From contig NZ_JALKBD010000001.1 of assembly GCF_023015905.1 (NCBI RefSeq), positions 248,001 to 312,000 of the forward strand: a stretch of 64,000 bases of DNA. The letters are read 5' to 3'. The notes below the pieces were generated by a model. It did not search any database. It had not been told where the DNA came from and saw only the letters and a list, made by a program, of their open reading frames with translations. A program made the position numbers and the translations under genes. This document shows, one piece after another, positions 35,703 through 45,232 of this stretch (position 1 is its first letter; every line of letters begins with the position of its first letter). The DNA is from Arenibacter sp. F20364 (lineage in GTDB: Bacteria > Bacteroidota > Bacteroidia > Flavobacteriales > Flavobacteriaceae).

Positions 35703-36934
35703 TGCTTTTCAAGATCAATAATATGCGCTACAGTCCTAATAAGCCTATTATGCTTTGTTACAAAGGGGTTGGTCTTATCCCAAACATAACCCGCCAAAAC
35801 TGAACATATTTGCCTTTTTACCTCAGGATTTTCTGGTTGGTGGAAAAATAAGGTCTGTAGATTACCGCTATACCATTCATTGACATAAGAGGAAAATACA
35901 CTTACCCCTTCCTTAATATAATCTGAGTATTCTTTCCCCCAATCCACTGCTAGACCATTTAATTCTTTTACAATGAGCTTTGCGCCCAACAAGGCAGATT
36001 CCGTAGCAAAAGTAACCCCTGAAGAAAAAACAGGGTCCAAAAATTCGGCGCTATTGCCCGTCAAAACAAATCCTTTTCCAAATAGTTGTTTTACAGATTT
36101 GGAATAATTCTTTATTAAGACCGGTTCAAACAAATACTCAACCCCTTTAAATCGCTCGTAATAATAAGTAGATAATTCCAATAACTGACTTAATTTTTCG
36201 CTATTACTCCCCTCAAAGGACTCTAAATATTCAGTGGGCCCTACATAGCCAATGCTTGTTCTTCCATTTGAAAATGGAATTACCCATAACCAAACTTCGG
36301 TCTCCACCACATCAAAAGTAATCAAGGTGCCCTCCCTCCCTTCCGGGCGGTTCACGTCCACTACATGTGTAAAAATGGAAGAATGATTGGGCAGAACAGA
36401 AGGTTTATCGAGACCCAACAGTCTGGGCAAAACCCTTCCATACCCACTGGAATCTATAATATATTTTGCCTGAATCTGGTAAGGCACCCCATTTTCATCC
36501 TTAATGGTGGTCATGGAAGTACCGCTTTCGTCTATAACAACATCTACAACCTCATGTCCAAAGGAAACCTCCACTCCTTTATTAATTAATTCGTCCACCA
36601 GGACCTTGTCAAAATCTGCACGTGGTACCTGCCAGGTCCAATCCCATCCTTTGGTATGTTTCTTGCTAAAATCGAACTCACAGATTTTGTCACCCTTTAT
36701 AAATCTGGCGCCAAATTTTTTTTCAAATCCAAAGGCATCCAAACCGTCCAATAGGCCAACTTCCTCGAAATGATCCATACATCTTGGCAAAAGACTCTCC
36801 CCTATGACAAATCTGGGAAAAATACTTTTTTCAACCACATGAACTTTAATTCCCTGACCTTGCAAAAAGGCTGCCGATACGCAACCAGACGGCCCTGCAC
36901 CTATTACCAAGACTTCGACTAAACGCTGATCCAT
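35690..36934 (-). CDS. Flavin-dependent halogenase-like oxidoreductase of the flexirubin cluster
   Basis: 414 residues. The FAD motif is GAGPSG (12-17), and FPRFVIGESLLP (39-50) is the flavin segment shared by halogenases and geranylgeranyl reductases. The halogenase WxWxIP motif is present as WLWVIP (215-220), and a Lys (72 or 73, EKKFGARF) lies where halogenases have their catalytic Lys. Some flexirubins are chlorinated on the aromatic ring, so a halogenase fits, but a hydroxylase is equally possible and relatives are often annotated only as FAD-dependent oxidoreductase. It is divergent from the ammonia-lyase gene, sharing a 105-bp control region. Confidence 0.75.
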   Translation of the reverse strand: MDQRLVEVLVIGAGPSGCVSAAFLQGQGIKVHVVEKSIFPRFVIGESLLPRCMDHFEEVGLLDGLDAFGFEKKFGARFIKGDKICEFDFSKKHTKGWDWTWQVPRADFDKVLVDELINKGVEVSFGHEVVDVVIDESGTSMTTIKDENGVPYQIQAKYIIDSSGYGRVLPRLLGLDKPSVLPNHSSIFTHVVDVNRPEGREGTLITFDVVETEVWLWVIPFSNGRTSIGYVGPTEYLESFEGSNSEKLSQLLELSTYYYERFKGVEYLFEPVLIKNYSKSVKQLFGKGFVLTGNSAEFLDPVFSSGVTFATESALLGAKLIVKELNGLAVDWGKEYSDYIKEGVSVFSSYVNEWYSGNLQTLFFHQPENPEVKRQICSVLAGYVWDKTNPFVTKHNRLIRTVAHIIDLEKQKSE

Positions 36935-36965
36935 TATTTTTAAAATATTGATTGGTTAAATATCA

Positions 36966-36973
36966 TACATTTG
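36966..36973 (+). promoter_or_regulatory. -7 promoter box for the ammonia-lyase gene
   Basis: TACATTTG matches TAnnTTTG exactly, 66 bp before the ATG at 37040. The -33 region is poorly conserved. Confidence 0.4.
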
Positions 36974-37039
36974 CAATCCAAAATAACTATTTTTATTAAT
37001 TGTTATTCAATTTACTTTTTAAATATTGAATTTATATAC

Positions 37040-38596
37040 ATGTTGACTCTTAAAGGAAAGTTGGGAATAGAGGATTTCTATCAAATAATTTTTAAAGAAG
37101 AATCTATTCTAATAAATAAAGACGTTTTGGCAACCGTCGAAAATAGTTTTAAATTTTTAAGCCAATTCTCCCAAAACAAAATTATTTACGGTGTAAATAC
37201 AGGTTTTGGCCCAATGGCGCAATACAAAATAAACGATACCGACAGAATTCAATTGCAATATAATCTCATTAGGAGCCACGCTTCGGGATCCGGCAATTTA
37301 ATACCGGTCCAATATGTTAAGGCGGCCATGTTGGCTAGATTAAACACCTTAAGCCTTGGACATTCCGGGGTTCATATTTCGGTAATCGAATTAATGACTT
37401 CTCTTATCAATAAGAACATCACCCCAGTAATTTTTGAGCATGGCGGTGTAGGAGCCAGTGGGGATTTGGTTCAACTGGCACATATTGCACTAGTGCTTAT
37501 AGGAGAAGGTGAAGTTTTTTACCAGGGTGAAAGAAGACCTACGGAAGAAGTTTTTAAAATTGAGAACCTAGAGCCGATTACCATTGCTTTAAGAGAGGGC
37601 TTGGCACTTATTAACGGCACCTCCGTGATGACAGGAATAGGTCTGATCAACACTATAAACACTAGAAAATTATTGGATTGGATGATCTGCTGTTCTTCTG
37701 CCATCAATGAAATAGTGGAGGCCTATGATGATCATTTATCCCAAGAACTAAATCAGTCCAAAAAACATAAGGGTCAACAGCAGATTGCCAAGTCGATGAG
37801 ATATCATTTAAAGGACAGTACGCTTACCCGAAAAAGGGAACACCATTTATACAACGGCAACAACGAAGTTTCAATTTTTGAAGAAAAGGTTCAGGAATAC
37901 TACTCCTTGCGATGTGTCCCACAAATTTTAGGCCCGGTCCTTGACACTTTGAACAACATAGAAAGAATTCTTATCGAAGAAGTTAATTCCGCCAACGACA
38001 ATCCTATTGTGGATGTTGAAAAAGAACATGTTTACCATGGCGGAAATTTTCATGGCGATTATGTTTCCCTCGAAATGGACAAGCTCAAATTAATTGTGAC
38101 CAAAATGAGTATGCTCGCCGAGAGACAATTAAATTACCTCTTAAATCCAAATCTAAATAATATACTTCCCCCATTTGTCAATCTTGGCAAACTTGGTTTA
38201 AATTTTGGCATGCAAGGTGTTCAGTTTACTGCCACCTCTACCACTGCTGAGAACCAAATGTTATCCAATCCCATGTACGTACACAGTATTCCTAACAACA
38301 ACGACAATCAGGATATTGTTAGCATGGGAACCAACGCCGCCAATATTACCAAAAAAGTTATCGAAAATACTTTTGAAGTCATTGCAATAGAAACGATTAC
38401 CATTGTTCAGGCAATTGAATATCTAAAAGTACAGGATAAAATATCATCAAAAACAAGAAGAATGTATGATGATATTAGAAATTTGGTCCCCCCAATCTCC
38501 GACAAAGATGTTCCCATGTATCCATTTGTAAACAAGGTTAAGAACTTTATTCTAAATTTTGAAGAAGAAACTTACGCATGTAAGGAGCTTAATTAA
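37040..38596 (+). CDS. Tyrosine ammonia-lyase (aromatic amino acid lyase, MIO enzyme)
   Basis: The predicted reaction is L-tyrosine to 4-coumarate plus ammonia, the starter unit of flexirubin. The MIO cofactor tripeptide is Ala139-Ser140-Gly141 in EHGGVGASGDLVQLAH. The segments YGVNTGFGPMAQY, GERRPTPEV-like GERRPTEEV, GGNFHGDYVSLEMDKLK and MYVHSIPNNNDNQDIVSMGT match the Flavobacterium tyrosine lyase almost word for word as I remember it. The selectivity region reads RSHASGSG, as in those enzymes. The ATG at 37040 is preferred to a TTG 69 bp upstream that overlaps the promoter. Length is 518 residues. Confidence 0.88.
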   Translation: MLTLKGKLGIEDFYQIIFKEESILINKDVLATVENSFKFLSQFSQNKIIYGVNTGFGPMAQYKINDTDRIQLQYNLIRSHASGSGNLIPVQYVKAAMLARLNTLSLGHSGVHISVIELMTSLINKNITPVIFEHGGVGASGDLVQLAHIALVLIGEGEVFYQGERRPTEEVFKIENLEPITIALREGLALINGTSVMTGIGLINTINTRKLLDWMICCSSAINEIVEAYDDHLSQELNQSKKHKGQQQIAKSMRYHLKDSTLTRKREHHLYNGNNEVSIFEEKVQEYYSLRCVPQILGPVLDTLNNIERILIEEVNSANDNPIVDVEKEHVYHGGNFHGDYVSLEMDKLKLIVTKMSMLAERQLNYLLNPNLNNILPPFVNLGKLGLNFGMQGVQFTATSTTAENQMLSNPMYVHSIPNNNDNQDIVSMGTNAANITKKVIENTFEVIAIETITIVQAIEYLKVQDKISSKTRRMYDDIRNLVPPISDKDVPMYPFVNKVKNFILNFEEETYACKELN

Positions 38597-38728
38597 AAAA
38601 TTGCGTTAGAAAAGTTATTTAAATAAAATAATCCATAATTTAATAGTGGCTTAGTTTAATCTTAAACATACACCGAGTTCCCCCTTTGAAATTACTGAAT
38701 ATGAACGTTTTAATTTAAAAAATCTCAG

Positions 38729-39865
38729 ATGAAAACAAAGATTGGATTTTCAGTGGCACTTTTTTTAGTTTTTGGCAATTTTTATTCTCAGGAATATGCC
38801 TTGGTTAGGGAAAATGGCCTTTTTGGGTATATTAATACCTCAGGGGAATATGCGATAAAGCCCCAGTTCAAGAAAGCGGACAATTTTACGAATGAGCGTG
38901 CGGCAGCCTCAATGGGCGACAAATGGGGCTACATCAATACTGCCGGAGAATGGGCAATTCAACCGGAATACGAACATGTAAAAGAATTTAATTCCGGGCT
39001 GGCCCTGGTAAACAAAGGTGATCAATGGCACTATATCAATGTGTCTGGCGAAACATTGGAAACCCCTGTTTCCGACAAATATTATGATTTCGACAATGGT
39101 GTTGCCTTTTTTAAAAAAGGGGATAAAATAGGGCTTTTGGGGACCGATGGAAAATTGATCGTCGAACCGGATTTTGATGAAATAAAGCCCTTTATAGACG
39201 GATATGCCAAGGCTAGAAAAGGAGAGCTCTGGGGAATGATCAACAAAAAGGGTGAAATTTACATCCCCATTGAAAACCAAGAAATTGGGGATTATAGCAG
39301 TAAAGGTGTTTGGGTAAAAAAACAGGAGGTGTTCGGCATTGTTTCCAATGGCAACTTTAAACCGGTACAAAATGCCGATAAGATTTGGGAATTTACGGAC
39401 AAATCAGACTTGACCTATGCCCGGAGCAATAAATTAATGGGGTTTATTAATAACCAAGGGGAGTGGGTCATAGCTCCTACCTATGATAAGGCTAGGGATT
39501 TTAGTCAAGGCTTGGCTCCTGTATACATGAACAAAAATTGGGGGTATATTAATGAAAAAGGAGAAAAAGTAATAGATTTCCAATTTAAAGATGCTGAAGT
39601 ATTCTCCGCCAACGGCTTGGCCCCTGTAAAAGAAAAGAAGTGGGGCTTCATAGATAAAACTGGAAAATGGGCCATTCAACCCGAATATGATATCACGGCA
39701 GGATTATCGTTTTCTATCTTCAAAAAGAATTTGGAAAAAGGTTTCATTAACGGGCTTGCCAGAGTAAAATACAAAAAAGAATGGGGATTTTTAAATGCTA
39801 AGGGAGAAGTCTTAGGCAGTAAATGGTACGAAAATGCGGAGATATTCGATGACGTAAAAAACTAA
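38729..39865 (+). CDS. Exported WG-repeat protein
   Basis: A signal peptide (MKTKIGFSVALFLVFGNFYSQ) is followed by about seven to nine WG repeats of 45-50 residues. Each has the form WGYIN-x-GEW-I-P-Y or close variants: at about residues 30, 70, 115, 160, 240, 275, 310 and 350. The fold is thought to be a beta solenoid or propeller-like surface for binding. No enzyme motif is seen. It sits between the ammonia-lyase and fabG-like genes, 18 bp before the latter, so it may be carried with the cluster rather than needed for it. Confidence 0.8.
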   Translation: MKTKIGFSVALFLVFGNFYSQEYALVRENGLFGYINTSGEYAIKPQFKKADNFTNERAAASMGDKWGYINTAGEWAIQPEYEHVKEFNSGLALVNKGDQWHYINVSGETLETPVSDKYYDFDNGVAFFKKGDKIGLLGTDGKLIVEPDFDEIKPFIDGYAKARKGELWGMINKKGEIYIPIENQEIGDYSSKGVWVKKQEVFGIVSNGNFKPVQNADKIWEFTDKSDLTYARSNKLMGFINNQGEWVIAPTYDKARDFSQGLAPVYMNKNWGYINEKGEKVIDFQFKDAEVFSANGLAPVKEKKWGFIDKTGKWAIQPEYDITAGLSFSIFKKNLEKGFINGLARVKYKKEWGFLNAKGEVLGSKWYENAEIFDDVKN

Positions 39866-39883
39866 AACACACCAAATAAATAA

Positions 39884-40627
39884 ATGAGCGAAAAAAAGAA
39901 ATTTGCACTGGTAACCGGAGGGTCAAGAGGAATCGGAAAAGCCATATGTCTACAGCTCGCGCTGGATACCGAGTATAAGATTCTTATTAATTATCGAGCC
40001 AATGAAGCTGCGGCACAGGAAACCCTAAATGAGATAGAAAAAATTGGTGGGAGTGCAGAGCTCATACAATTTAATGTAGGTGACACCAAGGATGTGCAAA
40101 ATAAATTGGATCACTGGCATGAGACCAACAAGGACGGCATTATAGAAGTAATTGTAAACAATGCAGGGATTACCAAAGACGGTCTTTTTATGTGGATGAA
40201 ACCTGAAGATTGGAACAATGTAATCAATACCAGTCTAAACGGTTTTTTCAACGTCACCAATCATCTGATCCAAAAATTATTGGTGCACAAGTACGGCAGG
40301 ATTATTAATATGGTTTCCGTATCCGGCCTTAAAGGAACAGCTGGGCAAGTAAATTATTCGGCTGCAAAAGGTGGGATAATTGCGGGTACTAAGGCCTTGG
40401 CCCAAGAAATAGCAAAAAGGAACATCACCGTTAACGCAGTGGCTCCAGGGTTTATAAAAACGGATATGACCGGTGACCTTGACGAGAAAGAGCTTAAGAA
40501 AATGATTCCCCTCAACCGTTTTGGGGAAGCAGAGGAAGTAGCCCATTTAGTTTCCTTTTTGGCATCCAAAAAGTCATCGTATATTACCGGAGAGGTCATA
40601 AATATTAACGGAGGAATATATTCATAA
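39884..40627 (+). CDS. 3-oxoacyl-ACP reductase (FabG-like SDR)
   Basis: 247 residues, NADPH-dependent reduction of beta-ketoacyl-ACP. TGGSRGIG cofactor loop, NNAG, catalytic Ser in MVSVSGL, and YSAAKGG with Tyr and Lys. The C-terminus EVININGGIYS matches FabG. It is the first enzyme of the long plus-strand set that makes polyene and alkyl chains, and the only ketoreductase seen in the cluster, so it probably serves all the elongation cycles. Confidence 0.88.
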   Translation: MSEKKKFALVTGGSRGIGKAICLQLALDTEYKILINYRANEAAAQETLNEIEKIGGSAELIQFNVGDTKDVQNKLDHWHETNKDGIIEVIVNNAGITKDGLFMWMKPEDWNNVINTSLNGFFNVTNHLIQKLLVHKYGRIINMVSVSGLKGTAGQVNYSAAKGGIIAGTKALAQEIAKRNITVNAVAPGFIKTDMTGDLDEKELKKMIPLNRFGEAEEVAHLVSFLASKKSSYITGEVININGGIYS

Positions 40628-40643
40628 AATAACAGCAAGAAAG

Positions 40644-41867
40644 ATGAGGAGGGTAGTAATAACAGGTATGGGAATTTATTCTTGTTTGGGAAAAAATCTG
40701 GACGATGTAAAAGAATCACTCTACAATGGTGCGTCAGGAATTGTTTATGACGAAAAAAGAAAGGAATTTGGATATCGCTCCTGCCTAACGGGTATGGTAG
40801 AAGAACCCGACCTGAAAGACTTACTCACTAGAAGACAAAGGCTAAGTTTGGGAGAGGAAGGGGCCTACGCCTACGTAGCCACTCTGGAGGCATTAAAAAA
40901 TTCCGGCATCACCCAAGAATATCTGGACAACAATGAAGTAGGTGTACTTTACGGCAATGATAGTACAGCTAAATCCGTAATAGAATCCATAGATAAATTG
41001 AGGGAGAAGAAAGATACCACTTTGGTGGGTTCAGGAGCTATTTTCAAGGCTATGAACTCGTCAGTAACCATGAACCTATCCACCATCTTCAAACTAACAG
41101 GAATCAATTTTACGGTTAGTGCTGCCTGCGCCAGCGGGTCACATGCCATTGGCATCGCCTATCAATTGATCAAAAGTGGACTTCAAGACTGTATCATATG
41201 TGGTGGAACCCAAGAAATTAATGAATTGGCCATGGGAAGTTTTGATGGCCTTGGCGTATTTTCGGTCAACGACGCACAACCAGGGACCGCCTCCCGCCCG
41301 TTCGACAAAAGTAGGGACGGACTGGTCCCTAGCGGTGGGGCTGCTTCCCTTATTGTTGAAAGCTATGAATCCGCCAAAAAAAGAAACGCTCCCATTTTAG
41401 GAGAAATTATTGGTTACGGATTTTCCTCCAATGGAGATCATATCTCCACCCCTAATGTAGATGGGCCCACATTGGCCATGAAAAAAGCCATAGACCAAGC
41501 CCACATTAAACCCAATGAAATTGATTATGTAAACGCCCATGCCACTTCTACTCCTGTGGGAGATTCCAATGAGGCCAAGGCCATATTTACTGTTTTTGGG
41601 GAAAACGGACCCTATGTTAGCTCTACTAAATCTATGACCGGTCATGAATGCTGGATGGCGGGCGCAAGTGAGATTGTCTATTCCATGCTGATGATGGAAC
41701 ATTCGTTTATTGCTCCCAATATAAATCTTGAAAATCCTGACGAGGATGCAGCCAAATTAAATCTGGTAAGAAAAACACTGGATAAAAAAATTGATGTATT
41801 TTTGTCGAATTCTTTTGGATTTGGAGGTACAAATTCAGCATTGCTAATAAAAAAAGTGAAAGATTAA
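40644..41867 (+). CDS. Beta-ketoacyl-ACP synthase (cluster KS 1)
   Basis: 407 residues. The triad is intact: Cys162 in SAACASGSHA, His in NAHATSTPVGD and His in SMTGHECWMAGASE. The third motif departs from the usual GHLLGAAGA, which suggests a specialised acyl substrate. GFGGTNSALL ends the fold. It begins 17 bp after the FabG-like gene and is followed after 2 bp by an ACP gene, so KS, reductase and ACP form one translational unit. Confidence 0.88.
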   Translation: MRRVVITGMGIYSCLGKNLDDVKESLYNGASGIVYDEKRKEFGYRSCLTGMVEEPDLKDLLTRRQRLSLGEEGAYAYVATLEALKNSGITQEYLDNNEVGVLYGNDSTAKSVIESIDKLREKKDTTLVGSGAIFKAMNSSVTMNLSTIFKLTGINFTVSAACASGSHAIGIAYQLIKSGLQDCIICGGTQEINELAMGSFDGLGVFSVNDAQPGTASRPFDKSRDGLVPSGGAASLIVESYESAKKRNAPILGEIIGYGFSSNGDHISTPNVDGPTLAMKKAIDQAHIKPNEIDYVNAHATSTPVGDSNEAKAIFTVFGENGPYVSSTKSMTGHECWMAGASEIVYSMLMMEHSFIAPNINLENPDEDAAKLNLVRKTLDKKIDVFLSNSFGFGGTNSALLIKKVKD

Positions 41868-41869
41868 AA

Positions 41870-42112
41870 ATGAATAAAGAAGTAATTATTGATAAAATAA
41901 ACAACTTTCTTATAGATGAATTTGAAGTTGATGCGGATGATATTACTCCAGTGGCCAATTTAAAGAAGACCCTTGAATTGGACAGTTTGGATTTTGTTGA
42001 TTTAGTAGTGGCTATCGAATCTAACTTTAGTGTTAAATTGGTGGGGGAAGATTTCATTAATGTAATTACCTTGCAAGACTTTTATGACCTTATAGAGAAA
42101 AAATTAAACTAA
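41870..42112 (+). CDS. Acyl carrier protein 1
   Basis: 80 residues, acidic four-helix ACP. The phosphopantetheine Ser is in ELDSLDFVDLVVAIE. It carries growing acyl chains for the neighbouring KS enzymes. It follows KS 1 by 2 bp. A second ACP lies at 51820; the two probably serve different chains (alkyl versus aryl polyene), which is inference. Confidence 0.9.
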   Translation: MNKEVIIDKINNFLIDEFEVDADDITPVANLKKTLELDSLDFVDLVVAIESNFSVKLVGEDFINVITLQDFYDLIEKKLN

Positions 42113-42129
42113 CATCTTAGTCGCAGAAA

Positions 42130-43011
42130 ATGTCAAATCAATGGAAAGGAAAGTCCAGAGGTTCTGTTTTAGGATATAAGATTTTTGTTTTTTGCATTAA
42201 AAGGCTTGGATTGGGATCGGCCTATTTTATTCTGTATTTTGTTGCTTTTTATTTTTGTTTTTTTGCCCCCGCAAGTACTAAGGCCAGCTATTATTACTTC
42301 AATAAAAGACTTAAGTACAATACCCTAAAAAGTATTGTATCCATTTATAAAAGCTACTACGTCTTTGGACAGACCATTTTGGACAAAGTAGCCATTTCTT
42401 CCGGTCTTAGAAATAGGTTCTCCTATAATTTTGATGGAATAGAACACCTAAACCAAACCTTGGCCAATAAAAAAGGTGGGATTTTGATCAGTGCCCATCT
42501 GGGCAACTTCGAAATAGCTGAGTTTTTTCTGGATGAATTGGAAGGAAATGCCACAATTAATTTACTCACAACAGATGCCGAGCATAAAAAAATAAAGGAA
42601 TACCTTGGTCAATTTATCAAAAAATCCTCGACCAAATTTATTATCCTACGGGAAGATCTTTCCCATATCTTTGAAATGAATGCCGCCTTGGCAAGGAATG
42701 AAATAATTTGCATGACAGGAGATAGATATGCAACCACCTCCAAGTTAATGACCGCATCAATTTTAGGGGAAAAAGCACAATTTCCTTCAGGTCCTTTTTT
42801 AATGGGGTCTAGATTAAATGTGCCGGTGCTTTTCGTCTACGTAATGAAGGAAACCAATAAGCACTACCATCTTTACGCCAGAAAAGCAGATTTTAAGAAA
42901 AGGGATGCCGAAGGATTATTAGCTAATTATATTGAAAGTATGGAATGGATAATAGAACAATATCCATTCCAGTGGTTTAACTATTTTGATTTTTGGGGTT
43001 CAAAAAACTGA
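42130..43011 (+). CDS. LpxL/HtrB-type lipid acyltransferase
   Basis: 293 residues with an N-terminal membrane anchor (hydrophobic run at about 25-50). The HX4E catalytic motif appears as HLGNFE (about residue 121), and the region CMTGDRYATTSK corresponds to the conserved G-D block of the family. Members transfer acyl chains from acyl-ACP at the inner membrane. In the cluster it may join the aryl polyene acid to the dialkylresorcinol or to a lipid. It starts 17 bp after ACP 1. Confidence 0.83.
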   Translation: MSNQWKGKSRGSVLGYKIFVFCIKRLGLGSAYFILYFVAFYFCFFAPASTKASYYYFNKRLKYNTLKSIVSIYKSYYVFGQTILDKVAISSGLRNRFSYNFDGIEHLNQTLANKKGGILISAHLGNFEIAEFFLDELEGNATINLLTTDAEHKKIKEYLGQFIKKSSTKFIILREDLSHIFEMNAALARNEIICMTGDRYATTSKLMTASILGEKAQFPSGPFLMGSRLNVPVLFVYVMKETNKHYHLYARKADFKKRDAEGLLANYIESMEWIIEQYPFQWFNYFDFWGSKN

Positions 43012-43175
43012 GTTCGGTTAGTTTAACAATAAGTTTTGGTTACATTGCCCATAAACAGCAACTAACTGAAAATTAGAATTAAATTTGTACCAAATTAAAA
43101 GTCATAGAAAAATCCTTTTACTTGTTAGTAAAATGGCGATCTTGGCGGTATTCGATTAAGATTAATAGCCTACCT

Positions 43176-44102
43176 ATGAAAGAAGTTCTTATAATTTATT
43201 ATTCCCAATCCGGGCAGTTATTGGATATTGTTCAAAATTTGGCAACTTCCATCAATGGGGAGAACGTGAATATCACGTATTATCGGATTTATCCTGAAAA
43301 CGATTATGATTTTCCCTGGAAACAAGACGATTTCTATGATGCTTTTCCCGAATCCTTCCTGCAAATACCAGGTAAGCTAAAGCCTCCAAAGGAAGATATC
43401 CTTGAAAGGAAATATGATCTCGTAATTCTAGGTTATCAGGTTTGGTATTTAACTCCTTCCATACCCATTAATTCCTTCCTAAAATCTGATGCGGCAAAGA
43501 AAATTCTTGACCAGACTCCTGTAGTTACGGTAATTGCCTGTAGAAACATGTGGTTAATGGCTCAGGAAAAAATGAAACGCCTTTTAATTTCCTGTAACGC
43601 CAAATTAGTGGGCAATATAGCTCTAGTGGACCGACATATAAATCACATAAGTGTAATTACCATAGTACACTGGATGTTAGGAGGAAAGAAAACCAAGTAT
43701 TTGGGCATTTTTCCAAAACCGGGTGTTTCCGACGAGGATATTAAAGCTTCTGAAAAATTCGGAACACCTATAAAGAAAGCACTATTGGCCAATGATTATG
43801 ATAACCTGCAGGACGATTTATTAAGATTGGATGCCGTTAAAGTAAAACCCTTGCTGATCCAGACCGATATAAGAGGTAATGTTTTATTTACGAAATGGGC
43901 CAACCTTATAATTAAGAAAGGAGCTACCGGAAATCCGAAACGAAAAAAATTGCTGGTTTTGTTCAAATATTATTTGTTATTTGCAATTTGGGCTATAGCT
44001 CCTATAGTTTTTATTGTATTTTTGGCGACTTACATACCGCGGTACAGTAAAATTAAAAGGGATAAAGCATACTATTCATCCGTTAGAATAAAGAACAATT
44101 AA
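43176..44102 (+). CDS. darA: Dialkylresorcinol condensing enzyme DarA
   Basis: 308 residues. The N-terminal half looks flavodoxin-like (VLIIYYSQSGQLLDIVQNL), with a membrane helix near the C-terminus (YYLLFAIWAIAPIVFIVFL). This combination is what is annotated as DarA next to DarB in dialkylresorcinol and flexirubin loci. DarA is thought to take part in ring closure and aromatisation of the condensed chains. The ATG at 43176 is preferred to one 54 bp upstream. TAAATTTG at 43080-43087 could be an internal promoter. It abuts darB (stop and start overlap by one base). Confidence 0.83.
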   Translation: MKEVLIIYYSQSGQLLDIVQNLATSINGENVNITYYRIYPENDYDFPWKQDDFYDAFPESFLQIPGKLKPPKEDILERKYDLVILGYQVWYLTPSIPINSFLKSDAAKKILDQTPVVTVIACRNMWLMAQEKMKRLLISCNAKLVGNIALVDRHINHISVITIVHWMLGGKKTKYLGIFPKPGVSDEDIKASEKFGTPIKKALLANDYDNLQDDLLRLDAVKVKPLLIQTDIRGNVLFTKWANLIIKKGATGNPKRKKLLVLFKYYLLFAIWAIAPIVFIVFLATYIPRYSKIKRDKAYYSSVRIKNN

Positions 44103-45232
44103 TGAAAGACGTTTATATAACCAGGATAGCCAAGTTCTTACCTAATGAACCTATTGACAATGAACAAATGGAAGAAAAATTGGGCATTATCAATGGTAGG
44201 AATTCCAAAGCCAGACGTATAGTCTTACGCAACAATCAAATTAAGACCAGATATTACGCCATAGATGGGAATGGCAACATTACCCATAACAATGCCCAGC
44301 TAACCAAAGAGGCCATTGAGCTTTTATGTGACGACTCTTTTACTACCAAGGATATTGAACTTCTTTCTTGTGGCACCAGTAGTCCTGACCAAATATTGCC
44401 ATCACACGCATCCATGGTGCACGGCTTTTTAAAAAACGGGAATTTAGAGGTTAATTCTCCATCAGGGGCCTGCTGTTCAGGAATGAATGCCTTAAAATAT
44501 GGTTTTTTGGCAATTAAGGCAGGGCAAGTAAATAATGCGGTATGTACTGGGTCGGAAAGAACCTCGACTTGGATGAAGTCCGATATTTTTGAAAATGAGG
44601 TAGAACACCTTAAGGAGTTGGAAGACAATCCTATATTAGCCTTTAACAAAGAATTTTTGCGATGGATGCTTTCCGATGGCTCAGGAGCTGTGTTATTGGA
44701 AAGCGAACCAAAAGGTACTGCTTTAAAAATTGAATGGATGGAAGGGTATTCCTATGCCTTCGAAATGGAAACATGCATGTATGCCGGTGCCGATAAATTG
44801 GAAAATGGGCACTTAAAACCTTGGAGCGAATACCCTGCCGATGAATGGGCGAACAAATCTCTTTTCGCCATGAAACAAGACGTTAAACTATTGGGTGAAA
44901 ATATATTGGGTAAAGGAGTAGACAGTCTTAAAATGGCTATGAAAAAGCACAATATCACTACAGCAGATTTTGACTATTACTTGCCACATATCTCTTCCTA
45001 TTATTTTAAGGAAAATTTATACGAGGAATTGAAACGACAAGGAGTGGAAGTACCTTGGGAGAAATGGTTTATGAATTTGAGCAAAGTGGGCAACGTAGGT
45101 GCAGCCTCAATTTTTGTGATGCTTGAAGACTTGGTAAGTTCGGGACAATTAAAAAAGGGCGATAAAATATTATTGCACGTACCGGAAAGCGCCAGGTTTT
45201 CCTACTCCTATGCATACCTAACGGTCTGTTAA
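44102..45232 (+). CDS. darB: DarB-type ketosynthase (KAS III-like)
   Basis: 376 residues, thiolase fold. The catalytic Cys lies in SGACCSGMNA (Cys125 most likely), His in LPHISSYYF and Asn in SKVGNVGAAS, the Cys-His-Asn set of KAS III. With DarA it condenses two fatty-acyl-derived chains to the resorcinol ring. Its position directly after darA supports this. It ends at the base before the hotdog gene, so the three are coupled. Confidence 0.86.
   Translation: MKDVYITRIAKFLPNEPIDNEQMEEKLGIINGRNSKARRIVLRNNQIKTRYYAIDGNGNITHNNAQLTKEAIELLCDDSFTTKDIELLSCGTSSPDQILPSHASMVHGFLKNGNLEVNSPSGACCSGMNALKYGFLAIKAGQVNNAVCTGSERTSTWMKSDIFENEVEHLKELEDNPILAFNKEFLRWMLSDGSGAVLLESEPKGTALKIEWMEGYSYAFEMETCMYAGADKLENGHLKPWSEYPADEWANKSLFAMKQDVKLLGENILGKGVDSLKMAMKKHNITTADFDYYLPHISSYYFKENLYEELKRQGVEVPWEKWFMNLSKVGNVGAASIFVMLEDLVSSGQLKKGDKILLHVPESARFSYSYAYLTVC

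Noticed and set aside
43080-43087. TAAATTTG as an internal promoter before darA
   Set aside because: Matches the -7 consensus, but no -33 element at the right distance; noted only in the darA entry.
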